A stretch of DNA of 64,000 bases from Ampelomyces quisqualis (taxonomy: Eukaryota; Ascomycota; Dothideomycetes; Pleosporales; Phaeosphaeriaceae): NCBI GenBank assembly GCA_018398575.1, contig JAGTXZ010000010.1:248001-312000 (forward strand), in the 5' to 3' direction. Made by a program: the position numbers and the translations under genes. The notes beneath the pieces were generated by a model. It saw nothing but the letters and a program-made list of their open reading frames with translations, ran no database searches and was not told where the DNA came from. Below are positions 31,217-42,252 of the stretch, one piece after another; positions within the stretch are counted from its first letter, which is position 1, and each line of letters opens with the position of its first letter.

Positions 31217-34200
31217 GTTGGCGGTGTGGGTGTATCCCAACCAAAAATGACTTGGAAGGATGGTAGGATGTGTCGAGGGGGCAGTGAAGATTGGCACCTC
31301 TCTCTATGAATATTCGTAAAGTTGTCGTGAGTAATGTGTCCAAGTGATATGAAGTATGGAAAGGTATGGAGTAGGGCGAGGCTGCAGCGGGCCCAATTCC
31401 AGTGATGGGTACGGAGTAGGGTTTCGCGTCTTGTCGATGCTCGCGACAAGGTCCCGGCGCGTGTGGTGCTGTCAATAAAAGAGGTCTGCTTGCCGAGGAG
31501 CGGGTTCCAAGAACGATCGTCCGGAAGCGATTCAGGTGGTCAAGGAGGGGAATGGGGCAATGGGGGAATGGCGAAGGAGGGGACAGGCGGTGCCGGATGA
31601 AGAATTGTGTAGAAATGAACGTGGGCAAAGGCCGAAAGGAGTGGCGGCACTTCACAGAAGTTGACAAGGAGAAGAGACGGAGATAGAGATCGCACCGACG
31701 GTGAGGTGACGATGCGCAACCCGGACAGATAGAGGGCGGCGAAGTATGGAACTGAGCGACTTGGGGAGCGAAAGGGGAGATTAAGGGAAGGAGCGTCCAA
31801 GCCAGCGGGCTAGGGGCAGGCACGCTAACCGGATGTGGCGGCGTGTGTCGGCCAACCAGTGTCGGCCTTTCGCGCCCACAGCGTCAAGACTCAAGACACC
31901 AGGTTTTAGCCCGCCGTTTTGTCGCGAACGCGGCCGGCGGGACCTGGCATGCTCTGGCTGCCCTACGCTTAGTCGCAAACGACGACTTCATTACTCGCCG
32001 CACTGCAACGGCACTCCGACACGCATGGAACCCCACGTCCCCTCGCTGACTCTCTGGCCTCCTTTTGCACGCCCATCCATCGGCCTGCCTGGTCCAGGGA
32101 GATCCGCGGCTGAGGGTCTAGTAGCAGCAGCAGCAGGCCGCACGCCCCTGGGCGCTGGCCACTCACCGTGAGCAGTCAGACGAGGGTGCAAGGGCAGGGC
32201 GGCGCTCGTCCAAGAGGAGTCAGGAGACCTTGCGCATAGGATCATCCCGGTCCACAATCACTTGCGCATCCTCTGACTGACGGCTGCATCGCCGCGCGTG
32301 CAGTCGAGGCCGTTGTTCGAGAAGAGCAATGCACAGGTCGCTCTTGGCAGTCCGCACGACCGGCGGTGTGATGATTGTGATTCCAACTTCAACGCCCACA
32401 GCACCGAGTCACCGACCACACGAGGCGCTTCGCTTCTGCACCATACTGTGTACAGCCTTTGGTTCAGCACCAGCATGACAGCATGGGGGCACGACAGACG
32501 ATGTGCGCTGACGGCCCGTTTGAATCACCCTTGTGTGAGAAAAGCTGGGCATTCCGCGCACTGCATGCCTCCAGAATTGCACGAAACCTCGCCGCTGAGA
32601 GTGAGACATCAGAGTCCCGTATCGGCATCGTGAAGGGGCGCTCGTCAGGCCCGCGTGTCGCAGATCGCTCGGGACAGTTGAAACGGAGACATCCTGACGA
32701 ACATCACTGCCCGTGCCGTCTGATCATGGCCACTTGACACGCCCGCCTTCAAGCCAACACAGCTTGCGGAGCCAAGTGTCGATACCACAGGCCTTCTACG
32801 CGTCTTCTTAGTGCGGACACGACATTTCGTTCTAGTCCACTCGCCCACAGACGTGATTTGTAGTACTAGCCACTTCCCTGTAACACACGCTCGCCCCAAC
32901 AACGCTCTTCCAGCGGCAATCGACGTGGTTAAAGTGCGCTTTCCACGCTTACTCATATCCACCTGTACTAGGATCCGGCGATCGGCGCTTACGCCCCAAA
33001 AGTGAACGAAGACAGGTCATGTTCACCCGAACGAGCTATCTATTTGCATCTGTAGTGTCGATCGCGTAGTACGAGTATCGGTCCTCTATTCTTGCTGTTA
33101 TCACCCATGCTTTGTTGCAACTTACTCCGGAGATAATTCGCTGGTGCAATCAGCTAGGTCACTGGAAAATGTGTTGCTCCACGTCGTGACTGGGAGAAAC
33201 TTGTGTTTCCACGTTTGCCGGTTGATTCCGTATCAAAGAGCAGCTTGATTAGCCTAGTGCGGCCAGAGTCTCATCAGTGATCAGAATGTCTTGCTTTTCA
33301 GACTCCCGACTTCGCACATTCTGCGAGCGCGGAACATCCTACTCCGTTGACAACGAAACGGGCAATGCAAACGGGTCGAGCTCATTCCTTGGAGTAACCT
33401 GAGACACTGTTCGACTCCACGCAAGCGAATGTCGTCGCACTTTCCGCCGCTCGTGAACCAGGAAACATGTCTGCAATGACAATACTGGGAAACTAGTTTA
33501 CCCTCGATCATGGCTGATCTGGAATATGTCTTCGTAAACAACATGGTCGACAAGCACTATCATGATACATCCCTGAGTTACGGCGGAAAGCTCGAACAGA
33601 CGCGTGGTGAATGTCGAGTCCACCGTACAATGTATGATTCATCTAAACAAACGTACTTTGGTAAGCTCAAGGCAGCTTCACATACGCGCGAAGATCGAGG
33701 ATTGGGGGTAAGTTGGGTCACAGGGGGTCTAGGGCATGAGCAAACATTTTAGGAAAAGATTGGGCATGGATGGGCTGTATTATTCATTGATACCAAACGG
33801 ATTAAAGCAGTACGTTGGGAGTCTTCATTGTGATTGCTTACCCTGTTGCTTCAACAGGGCCGAATCAATCATCGTGCTTGCGCGTTCTACCAATTGGCAA
33901 GAGCACGCCATGACAACAACAACACCACCAACACATTTCTTCGTCTTCACATCACCCACCCGCTACCGATACCGGTACATCTATTGTGGCTCCTGTAGCC
34001 ACGTTCTGTACCCACCCGTTGAACATGGTACACACATTTTGCCAGGCGCCGTGAATGGCCAAAGCATTTCCCGAAGTTGGAAGCGAGGCGAGAATAACCA
34101 GGGACTCGGGAATGCTCTGATCATCCGCACAACGGTACTTACCGTCTTCCACGACGACGATAAAATGTTGGACGCCTTGCGCCGCTGCAGTGGTGTTCCA

Positions 34201-34630
34201 ACATTCCGAAACGCATACATGCAAACTTACAGCCATGATCCCCGCAGCAGTGAACCAGCGTCACACCATGTTGGGGCGGAAAATGCAGTGTTCACCGCTC
34301 CGTCGGAGTGCGCTTACGGAGTGACACACTGTCAATCGTGCAGAGCTTGCATGTCGCCGATGAGTTTGTGTGGACTTTTGGCTGCTGACTCGTAGCGACT
34401 CCACTTTGTCGAACTCGCCCATTCTGGAAACAGTCCGTACCTTGCTATCCTGGTTCACGGGCATGGAAACGGTGCTTCCAGAACTTGCGAAGAAGGAAGG
34501 ATGTCGCTGTTTATTTTCCCCTGAGTTGATGCCCAAGTAGACGAATTAGCGCGCGCCATACTCCGTACTGAAGGATATTCATCAGAGTTTCGCCAACGTC
34601 GAGTTTCTGACAGTCTGTGGCGTTTGCCGT
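31217..34630. other. Long intergenic region upstream of the homeobox gene and downstream of MDM10
   Basis: About 3.4 kb with GC-rich sequence next to the homeobox gene (likely its leader and promoter; TACGGAGTA at 31410) and ordinary sequence beyond. A possible small gene at 33952-34236 is listed separately; TACTCCGTA occurs at 34559. Other open frames look random. Confidence 0.5.
33952..34236 (-). CDS. Possible small protein of unknown function (94 aa)
   Basis: The minus frame from 34236 reads protein-like sequence (VQHFIVVVEDGKYRCADDQS, LASLPTSGNALAIHGAWQNV, CTMFNGWVQNVATGAT) with normal codon use and ends at a TGA. A GTAAGT right after ATGGCT and a CTGCAG before CGGCGCAAGG suggest a possible intron that would change the start. 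No family recognised. It might be one exon of a larger or dead gene. Confidence 0.25.
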   Translation of the reverse strand: MAVSLHVCVSECWNTTAAAQGVQHFIVVVEDGKYRCADDQSIPESLVILASLPTSGNALAIHGAWQNVCTMFNGWVQNVATGATIDVPVSVAGG

Positions 34631-35916
34631 TCAGGAAGAGTACTGCAGCTCGATACCGACAGACCGGAAGATTTGCTCTCGTTTCTTGAGGTCCAGACTC
34701 GCGCCCAGAGTGAACAGCAGTTCCTTGATCCTTCCCTCCCACAGCAGCCCAATGCGCCAATCCTGGTCGACCTTGGCCTTGAGAACGCCAGCGACGTCAT
34801 CGTCGGGCGAAACGGCTGGCCGCTTCCAGTCGGGGCGCAGCTTCTTGACAGCCCATTCCGTGTCGGTGTTGCTGCGGCGTCGCCAGAGCTCGCAGCCTAG
34901 CTGCAGCTCGCTTTCATAAGAGTAGAAATTGAAGTCAAAACGAGAGCACAGCGCCAGGCTAGGACCGGCCTTGACGGCGTAGGTGGACGAGAGATTGCCC
35001 ATCAATGGGTTGAGTGTCAGGGTCATGGTATACGGGAAGCCCGGATGGTTGGGAAGCGTGGTGAAGCGCAAACCAGTGCTGATTCCTCCACTCTTGTTCA
35101 GGATGCCGTAGTACAGTTCCGCGCCCGCGCTGAAGCGACCTTGAATAGGATCCACCTGATCTGAATTTGTTGGTTCGGTAGGCGCAACCCTAGGATCCGG
35201 ACCAAAGTTGTAGAGCCCTCGCAAACCCATCAGCGCCGAGTCGGTGCTGTACATGTATTCTGTGCTATATTTGCCCCAGTCGTTTTGCAGCAGAGTGAGG
35301 ATTGTGCCGCCATTATTGAGGTTCGAGTCGCTGACAGCAGCAACCCTGAGCTGTCGGGTTGGGGTAAGGCGTCGCAGGTACAGAGCTTCGAGCCTCGATT
35401 GGGGCAAAAATATGCGGCCATACAGCAGGGTGTCTGTCGCGTCTTAGCTGTAGCTCTGAGAAGCATTTGCTGCAGCTTTACTTTTACGATCCACTCGTCG
35501 TCCAGCATGCCACGTCTCCCACCACCACTTTTCGTCTGGCTTCCGCAGCTCTTGCAGGTGTTTGTATCCTCGGATCACATGATGCAGGTCTATGCGAGAG
35601 CTCTTGAAGTCCTTCCGCAAGGGTAGCGACGAGTACAGATAGGACACTGAGCCATCGACTACACCAACACTCCCAAGAGTGTACGAAGTTGCAAAGTTTG
35701 GTGCGGCAAGAGACGATATTTGCAGACGGAGGCCGCGAGGTATCTCAAAGTCCAGTAGTGCTACATTAATCAGTCCGCATCTTCATCTCAAGGTGGAAGG
35801 AACGTGAAGTGAGACCCACCTCGGGCGGTCGCATTCAACGCGCCATAGGAGTTGTCGACATTCCAGTGAGAAGCTTCATAGAATGCATGCTGCACATTCT
35901 CCATGAAATCCAACAT
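34631..35916 (-). CDS. MDM10: ERMES/SAM beta-barrel protein Mdm10 (392 aa, 3 exons)
   Basis: Join 35916-35820, 35760-35482, 35433-34631; introns of 59 and 48 bp. An outer mitochondrial membrane beta-barrel of the porin type that anchors the ER-mitochondria encounter structure and also helps the SAM complex assemble Tom40. Recognised by the start (MLDFMENVQHAFYEASHWN), SYTLGSVGVVDGSVSYLYSS, FSAGAELYYGILNKSGGIST and the end IFRSVGIELQYSS, which is the family's sorting-signal-like last strand. Length is on the short side for fungi. It is divergent from MRT4 with 211 bp between the start codons. Confidence 0.95.
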
Positions 35917-36127
35917 GTCTCTGTCATCGGCGCAGCATCATCGAGTCGGCTGGTGGCGTGCAGCGTATGTGGGGGAGTGAAAGCGGACCTGCATCGCGGA
36001 TCTTGAGCCGCGGCTGCCAAGTTTGGTCGGTGGTTCGCCAAAAAAATCCCCGCCGAATTCCTAGACTCGAACTTTTTCCCGGGCGCAGAGAATCCAACTA
36101 CAACAACAGCAAAAGCATACAGCCAAA
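35917..36127. promoter_or_regulatory. Divergent promoter, MDM10 / MRT4
   Basis: Only 211 bp separate the two start codons, so both genes must share or overlap promoters. No TATA box or named site recognised; CAACTACAACAACAGC-like sequence precedes the MRT4 ATG. Confidence 0.6.
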
Positions 36128-36883
36128 ATGCCCAAATCAAAGCGCGCCAAGGTAGTACACCTTACCCAGACCGACAAAAAGGGCAAGGAGCTGTCGCAGA
36201 AGCTTTTTGCCAACGTCCAGGAAGCGGCGGATAACTTTCAGCACATCTTCGTCTTCTCGGTGGAGAATATGCGCAATTCGTACTTGAAGCAGGTGCGCGC
36301 TGAATTCGCAGACAGCCGGTATGCTCGCTTCCTTCTTTCCTCGGGTCGCCTTCTGACGAACTGCAGATTCTTCTTCGGCAAGACCAAAGTTATGGCAAAG
36401 GCGCTCGGCCAAACGCCTGCAGAGGAGCACCTCACCAACCTCTCGAAACTGGCCGAGTATCTCACCGGCAACGTCGGGCTCTTCTTCACCAACCGCGAGC
36501 CCTCGGAGGTTATCGAGTACTTTGGCGCATACTCCCAGACCGACTTTGCGCGCGCCGGTGTAATAGCAACCCAGACCTTCACAATACCTGCTGGAGTCGT
36601 GTACTCAAGAGGCGGAGAGGTTCCAGAGGATGATGACGTTGCGCTGCCCCACAGCGTCGAAACTACCATTAGGAAATGGGGCATGCCCACGAGGCTGGAC
36701 AAGGGCAAGGTTATGCTAGATGTCCCGTACACGGTGTGCAAGGAGGGCGAGGTCATGAACAGTCACCAGACTGCGCTGTTGAAGAAGTTTGGCGTTGCCA
36801 TGGCAGACTTCAAGATTGACTTGAAGGCGTACTATTCAACTTCGAGCGAGAAGGTGACCGAGGTCGAAGCTATGGAGGAGTAG
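36128..36883 (+). CDS. MRT4: Ribosome assembly factor Mrt4 (235 aa, 2 exons)
   Basis: Join 36128-36318 and 36367-36883. A nucleolar paralogue of ribosomal stalk protein P0 that holds the P0 site of the pre-60S subunit until it is exchanged. Start MPKSKRAKVVHLTQTDKKGK and FFFGKTKVMAKALG are diagnostic; the protein lacks the acidic P-protein tail. The 48-bp intron (GTATGC, CTGACG, CTGCAG) is a multiple of three and free of stops, so the frame is open with or without it; removing it joins ADSR to FFFGKTK as in relatives. Confidence 0.96.
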   Translation: MPKSKRAKVVHLTQTDKKGKELSQKLFANVQEAADNFQHIFVFSVENMRNSYLKQVRAEFADSRYARFLLSSGRLLTNCRFFFGKTKVMAKALGQTPAEEHLTNLSKLAEYLTGNVGLFFTNREPSEVIEYFGAYSQTDFARAGVIATQTFTIPAGVVYSRGGEVPEDDDVALPHSVETTIRKWGMPTRLDKGKVMLDVPYTVCKEGEVMNSHQTALLKKFGVAMADFKIDLKAYYSTSSEKVTEVEAMEE

Positions 36884-37243
36884 ATGGGATTACAAAAAAC
36901 ACGCAATGGAGCTGTACGCATCACGACGGCGTTGGGGTGGCGTTTGATTTGGCTAGAGAAAACATGAAGCTTCATGCATGGACTGATGAGGTATCGGGTC
37001 TTTTGACGAGCAATCCACAATATACCCTTTCACATCATGGAGCTCGTGCTACCACTCTCGACGAATTCGAACGGGACACATGCTTTGCAGATGATGTTGG
37101 TATCTATGCTGACAACCTCCTAGCATCATCCCAACAACTGTTCTCGTCCGTCTACGATAACTTCATCGTATTATATTCAAGTCAGACCCTCGGCTTCCTA
37201 TCTCTGTCGAAGCACTCTGCAGCACTCATGCTCATCCCTGCGC
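36884..37243. other. Convergent intergenic region (MRT4 / small GPI-type gene)
   Basis: 3' flanks of two facing genes. Nothing else seen. Confidence 0.6.
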
Positions 37244-37732
37244 TTACAACATCGCCCATCCAGCAAACACTCCTGCTGCAATTGCGCCCGCTACACGAGG
37301 CACGTTCGCAACAGCTGCGCCGGTGCTCGCTGGAGCCAAAGCCGAGGATGCCGATGACGAAGACAAGGACACCGAAGCCGTTTGCGAAACCGAAGATTGA
37401 GCCGATCGAGAGGCAGCGCCGGACGAAGTAACGGAGCCGGTGGCAGAGCTTATCACAGAGGCCGAAGCCAACGCAGAGGAGACGCGCGATTGAATAAATG
37501 TAGGTGTTTCGACGGTGGTAGGAACGGCGTCACTCAGAGTCGGGTAGACGATGGCACTGGGCCCGAAGAAAGGCGCGTTTCCAGGGTCGAACATCGGTCC
37601 GGTGTCTACATAAGTCTCATCAGCATTCTCCTCCCTTCATACAAAGTAAACAGGGAAGCGAAGTGATGAGCACTTACACTGCGCAATAGCAGCGACCACC
37701 ATGCCCAACACAACAAGCACCGCGCGGACCAT
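37244..37732 (-). CDS. Small Ser/Ala-rich GPI-anchored-type secreted protein (138 aa, 2 exons)
   Basis: Join 37732-37678 and 37605-37244 around a 72-bp intron (GTAAGT ... ATGTAG). A signal peptide (MVRAVLVVLGMVVAAIAQ) is followed by YTGPMFDPGNAPFFGPSAIV, a Ser/Thr/Ala-rich middle that is likely O-glycosylated, and a C-terminal hydrophobic tail (VAGAIAAGVFAGWAML) preceded by small residues, as GPI-anchored wall proteins have. No Cys in the mature part. Function not known; probably on the plasma membrane or cell wall. Confidence 0.85.
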
Positions 37733-39830
37733 GTTCACTTATCCTTCTTTGCCGTCGTAATACCGATAGTGATGTGTACAAGGAGAGTCAAAAGACCGTG
37801 TAGCAGCGGTAAGTAGTAGCAGTATGCAGCGATAATAAACGAATGAACGACTCAGGGTAAGGATCGAATATTCACAGCAGAACTACCTCACACAAGAGTA
37901 GCAAAGATCTGGTCGGCGCGTGGCAGCGACACGCGATCCTTTTGTTCGCGCACCCACTCACCCCTTTGAATCACAGTCCGGCGGCCAGCCCAGACACACA
38001 CCAGCGAGCTAGCAGTTCAATGGCGCCGCCACTCGCCTAATGCGAGCCGAACTGCCGGTTAAACGCTTGCCCCCATGGCCCGTTTTGGCGACGCGGTCTC
38101 GTGCCGCTGCATTATTAGATGGCTTGAGTGGCTATCGAGCTGCGCTTAGAGTTGAAGGTCCGGACGTCTGTCAGTGGTGGTTGGTAGGCGCTAGTTTGTG
38201 AAGTTTGGGAGCGTGGAAGAGGTGATTGGATGACCCTTGAAGCAAATGGGCTTGGCAGGTACGAGGTGGGGACGTCAGGTGGGCCGAGAGGTTGACTTTA
38301 AGACGATGATGCGGGAAGAGGGCGAACCGCTGCGCTATTTCTCTTGTGATGTTTTGAAGCGAAGCGTGCGGATGGTGAATATTTCCTGTGCTTTCGATGG
38401 TCCTCTCACTACGAGAAGTCTGACATCGTCAGCACGCGGCCATGACACTATCTCTCAGCTCCCCAAAAATGTGGCGCTACTAACTCGTCGTCGACATCTT
38501 CTTCTTCGGCCGATTGAACTATCATGTGTCAATGCCAAAGTACCGCAGCTTGTTGCCTAAAGGGGAACATGATGCAGTGTTAGCACGACGAATTCCAGTG
38601 TACTCCGTAAACAACCTGGGATCGTCTTCAAAACTCCAAATTGTCGCACACATAACATTACCATCCTGGTCCTGTGTTGAGGCTCAGAGTTTCCGTTCCA
38701 AAAAAGAGGATACATAGCTGAAGGCCCAAGACAACGTACAAATATCAGAAAATCAAGACCAACTTTACCATGGTGCAACCACTATTCGAATTCATAAGAG
38801 GCGGCGGCATTGCTGTGGGCTGGAGACTAATGGCCACTACGCCAGAGTCACTCACATCCTGATTCCTGCAGGAAAACGCGTTGGTAATATGCAATACAAA
38901 CATTAACCCCCAGCAAGTGTGCTAAAAGTCCACATTCTTTTGACCAAATAGAGCGTAATGGCGCAGCTACAAAGTTTGGATCGGCTGATCAGCAGCTGTC
39001 TATCCAGGATGAAGCTATTTCCAAAAAACTGCACCCATGTCAGACTCGCGGGAAAGCACTCATTCAGCAAATCGATCACTTTCAACACAACGCTTTCTCA
39101 CCGACACTCCTGTTATGCGTCTACCGGACTCTCAGTTCCGTCAACTATTCGCTTGTGCCAAACGCAACAGTCGAGATCTGCGAGGGCGCTTCTACAACGC
39201 ACACATCCGGCCAGGCCCGACTTGTGGGAACCAACAGTTGTCGAGGCACATGCCAACAACCAAAAGAAAAAAGATAACCTACCTCAGCTCGTCGGTTTAT
39301 GCCTCCAGCACAATCCCGACATGCAATAGCCAAATTTTCTGGCAGTCCTAGGCTTTTATCTTTTGGTTTAGTATGTGCATAGTGGTGGCAAGCAAGAAGC
39401 ATAAGGATCAGGACATCTTCCGAGAGGGGCTGTCCTTGTTGACAGACTCTACTTGCTGGTGATCATATTCGCTGGGTAGGGCATCAGTATTAAATCATGG
39501 TCCTCTGTGTAGTTGGACGAATTACATAATTTAATAATATCTTTGATAGCGGTGCTCGTAAACTCGGAGGTGCAGAGGGAATCAGACGAGTCATGTGCTA
39601 GCGCGATTGCCCCACGGCGCGACAACTGGCAAGACTTCGTGAATCTTCTACGTCAGCCCTTCTGCCTGTGACCACCAATGTTCATCCGCCGTTATATGTC
39701 CACTAGCACTTTTGCAACTTGGAACACTATAAACAATAGAGCGACACACTATCGGCCGCGGTACAATCTTTTCAATCATAATTACCATCGCATTGTCGCG
39801 CGATCTTCAACCACAAAGCGTTTTCTCAAG
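37733..39830. other. Divergent intergenic region (2.1 kb)
   Basis: Lies between the starts of the GPI-type gene and the PPPDE fusion gene, so it holds both promoters. A TATAAA sits near 39728, about 100 bp before the PPPDE start. TACTCCGTA at 38601. Open frames at 38.9-39.4 kb show no recognisable features. Confidence 0.5.
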
Positions 39831-41700
39831 ATGGATGTGCAACTGTACGTGTACGACCTCTCGCAGGTGAGCAAGCACGACACAGTCACAGTAAAGGTCT
39901 GAATATTGACGCGCCCAGGGTCTTGCACGAAGCATGTCGCGCTCGCTACTCGGAACTCAAATTAACGCCGTCTACCACACTTCGATCGTCCTGGACAACA
40001 TAGAATACTACTTTGGCCAGGGTGTTCAGACGTGTCGCGCGGGTGCGACACATCATGGACGTCCGATGGAGACTATAAAGCTAGGGAGGACGGATTTGCC
40101 TATCGAGATCATTCTGGAATACCTAGAGTCGCTGAAGGAGATCTACACGGCAGAGTCCTATGATCTGTTCATGCATAATTGCAACAACTTTTCCAACGAT
40201 TTTGCTATGTTTCTAGTTGGGAAAGGCATACCCGAACATATCACATCGCTTCCTCAGACTGTCCTCGATACACCATTTGGGCAGATGCTGCGACCTCAGA
40301 TCGACGCCGCAATGAGACCAATTACCCAAGCGCCCACGCCACAGCCTGTCGTATCGGTTCGATCGCAAACAACGAACACAGCACAAAATGGCACGGCAAA
40401 GTCTTCCCCACCAGTAGCCGCGAACAGCGCATTGGCGGCAGCTACAGGGAAGGTCAACAACGTAACCACGATACGTGACGTAGATCGCCTGCTCGATCTC
40501 GCGAAGGACAGATGTGCTATCATCTTTTTCACCAGCGCTACATGTGCACCGTGCAAGCTTGTTTACCAGCCCTATGATGACCTCGCAGCGGAAGCGGATT
40601 CGAAGTGCGTGTTCATCAAGATCGACTTCACCCAGGCCGAACGAAATATCAATGTCCGATACCCAGGCGTTCGGGCAACGCCGACATTCATAACGTATGT
40701 TCATGGTGATAAGCGAGACGAATGGAGCGGAGCTGATCCAAGGCAATTGCGGAGCAACGTGGATATGCTTCTCAGCGCTGCTTTCCCGTCGCATCCCCAT
40801 CTCGATCTAAGCACGCCCAATCTGCTCAGACAAAGTCAACGTCCTGTTACATTCACGAAGGTACCACCATTGGAGAAGTTGGTTGCAAAGATGGGAGATG
40901 CTGGGAAAGATCCGGCTGTTTCGTCGATTGTGTCCTTTATCGATTCGCGGGAGCGATTTGGTGCCATTGAGGCGCCTCTGACCGAGCTCCCGCAGTTCGC
41001 TAGCTTTATGAGACAGAGCACTTCCGTCCTGCCTCCTGAGCTCCTGTTCACCGCACTCGACTTGCTCAGGATTACTCTCACCGATGTCCGCGTAGGTGGC
41101 TTCTTCGCAGAGGAACATAAAGGCGCAACAGGCACACCCGCGACCATTCACCACTTGCTGAATTTTGTTGATGGTCTCGGAGTCTCGGCACCATACTCAC
41201 TTCGACTTACGACACTGCATCTAGCGTGTAATTTGTTCACCTCGTCGCTCTTCATACCGCACCTTGTATCGCCTCCGATATCTTCGACTTTGATCTCAAT
41301 CCTTGCTACTGCTCTATTAGACGAAAAGTACCCGGCGCTCAAAGCTTCAGCACTCAGTCTCGCAATGAACATATCATCCTCCAACCACAAGATCCGGATG
41401 AAGAAGCACAGCGCCTCATCTACGCCTTCATTGCCCGGCGAGTCAGAACTCCCCGAGTCCGAACAAGTCGAGCTTCTCGCGTCACTCCTAGAAACCCTCG
41501 GCCTGGAAGACCAATGGAGCGATAACAAGAAAATGGCGCTCATATCTACTGGCTGGTTAATCTACGGCGCAGATATGAATGGCGAGCTGAAGGATTTATG
41601 GAAAGTCATGGATGCTGCGGGGACAGTGGGCAAGATCCAAGCGAAAGCTGCCGAGGATAGACTGTTGGTCAAGGAGGTGAAGGGTTTGTTGGATGCATGA
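39831..41700 (+). CDS. PPPDE (DeSI) - thioredoxin - PUL domain fusion protein (605 aa, 2 exons)
   Basis: Join 39831-39866 and 39919-41700; the 52-bp intron follows MDVQLYVYDLSQ. Domain order: a PPPDE/DeSI cysteine-protease fold (about 1-130) with His32 in YHTSIV and Cys100 in HNCNNF as catalytic pair; a thioredoxin domain (about 175-285) with active site C221-A-P-C224; and a C-terminal helical PUL domain (about 310-600), a fold known in Doa1/PLAA to bind Cdc48/p97. From the families one expects removal of SUMO or ubiquitin from substrates linked to Cdc48, with redox control by the thioredoxin part. All catalytic residues are present. The fusion occurs in other fungi as far as I know. Confidence 0.93.
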
Positions 41701-42252
41701 GACACATATTTTAGACACGTACGTTGCTGCCTGTATTGCTACTTATTGCTACTATACACCCCTTGAGCCATGTACAAGAACATTTTAATTCTTCAATCAC
41801 ACCCTCGGTGACTCAAGGATGAGCACTTGAATATACTTCTAATCCAAACTTCACCCACGTATCGATGTCGAGGGGTTCTTGGTTCAAGTGGTCCCATCCG
41901 ACGGAGCACCAGTTGTGTACTAGGAGCCATTTACTTTCGTCTGCGTCTTTCGCTTCTTTTGACGCAGGTTTCTTTGGGCGAGGTTTGCGTCTGTGTGTTG
42001 TGGTTAGTGACAATTCCCGATGAGATTCCAGTCCCAGAGCGTATGCGATGTTAAGAACACCCGAGCCTGCGTCTTTCCCTCAATCAAACGGATGTACGAG
42101 AATGAAAAGGATTGAGGAAAAGGTAGTGCGGTGACGGTTTCTGAAGGTCAAAATACTTAATGGGTATTGGTAACTTGTGACACGGACAAATTCGAAAAAC
42201 AAAGCAGTAATCATCTTGCGCATCTTCACGTGCCGCAGTAACTCTCGGCGTC
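41701..42252. other. Intergenic region with a possible terminal exon
   Basis: 3' flanks of the PPPDE gene and the Zn2Cys6 gene. Contains a candidate exon at 41813-41990 (listed separately); otherwise nothing recognised. Confidence 0.5.
41813..41990 (-). CDS. Candidate 3'-terminal exon of an unrecognised gene
   Basis: After an acceptor with good branch site (CACTAAC ... CACAG) the minus frame reads a basic start (RRKPRPKKPASKEAKDADES) then KWLLVHNWCSVGWDHLNQEP and ends WVKFGLEVYSSAHP before TGA. Codon use and aromatic content look real. I could not find the upstream exon with certainty; a donor near 42042 is possible. It may be a small independent gene between the PPPDE and Zn2Cys6 genes. Confidence 0.35.

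Noticed and set aside
33736..34395. 219-residue open frame
   Set aside because: Composition looks like the antisense of the more protein-like minus-strand frame at 33952-34236; no family seen.
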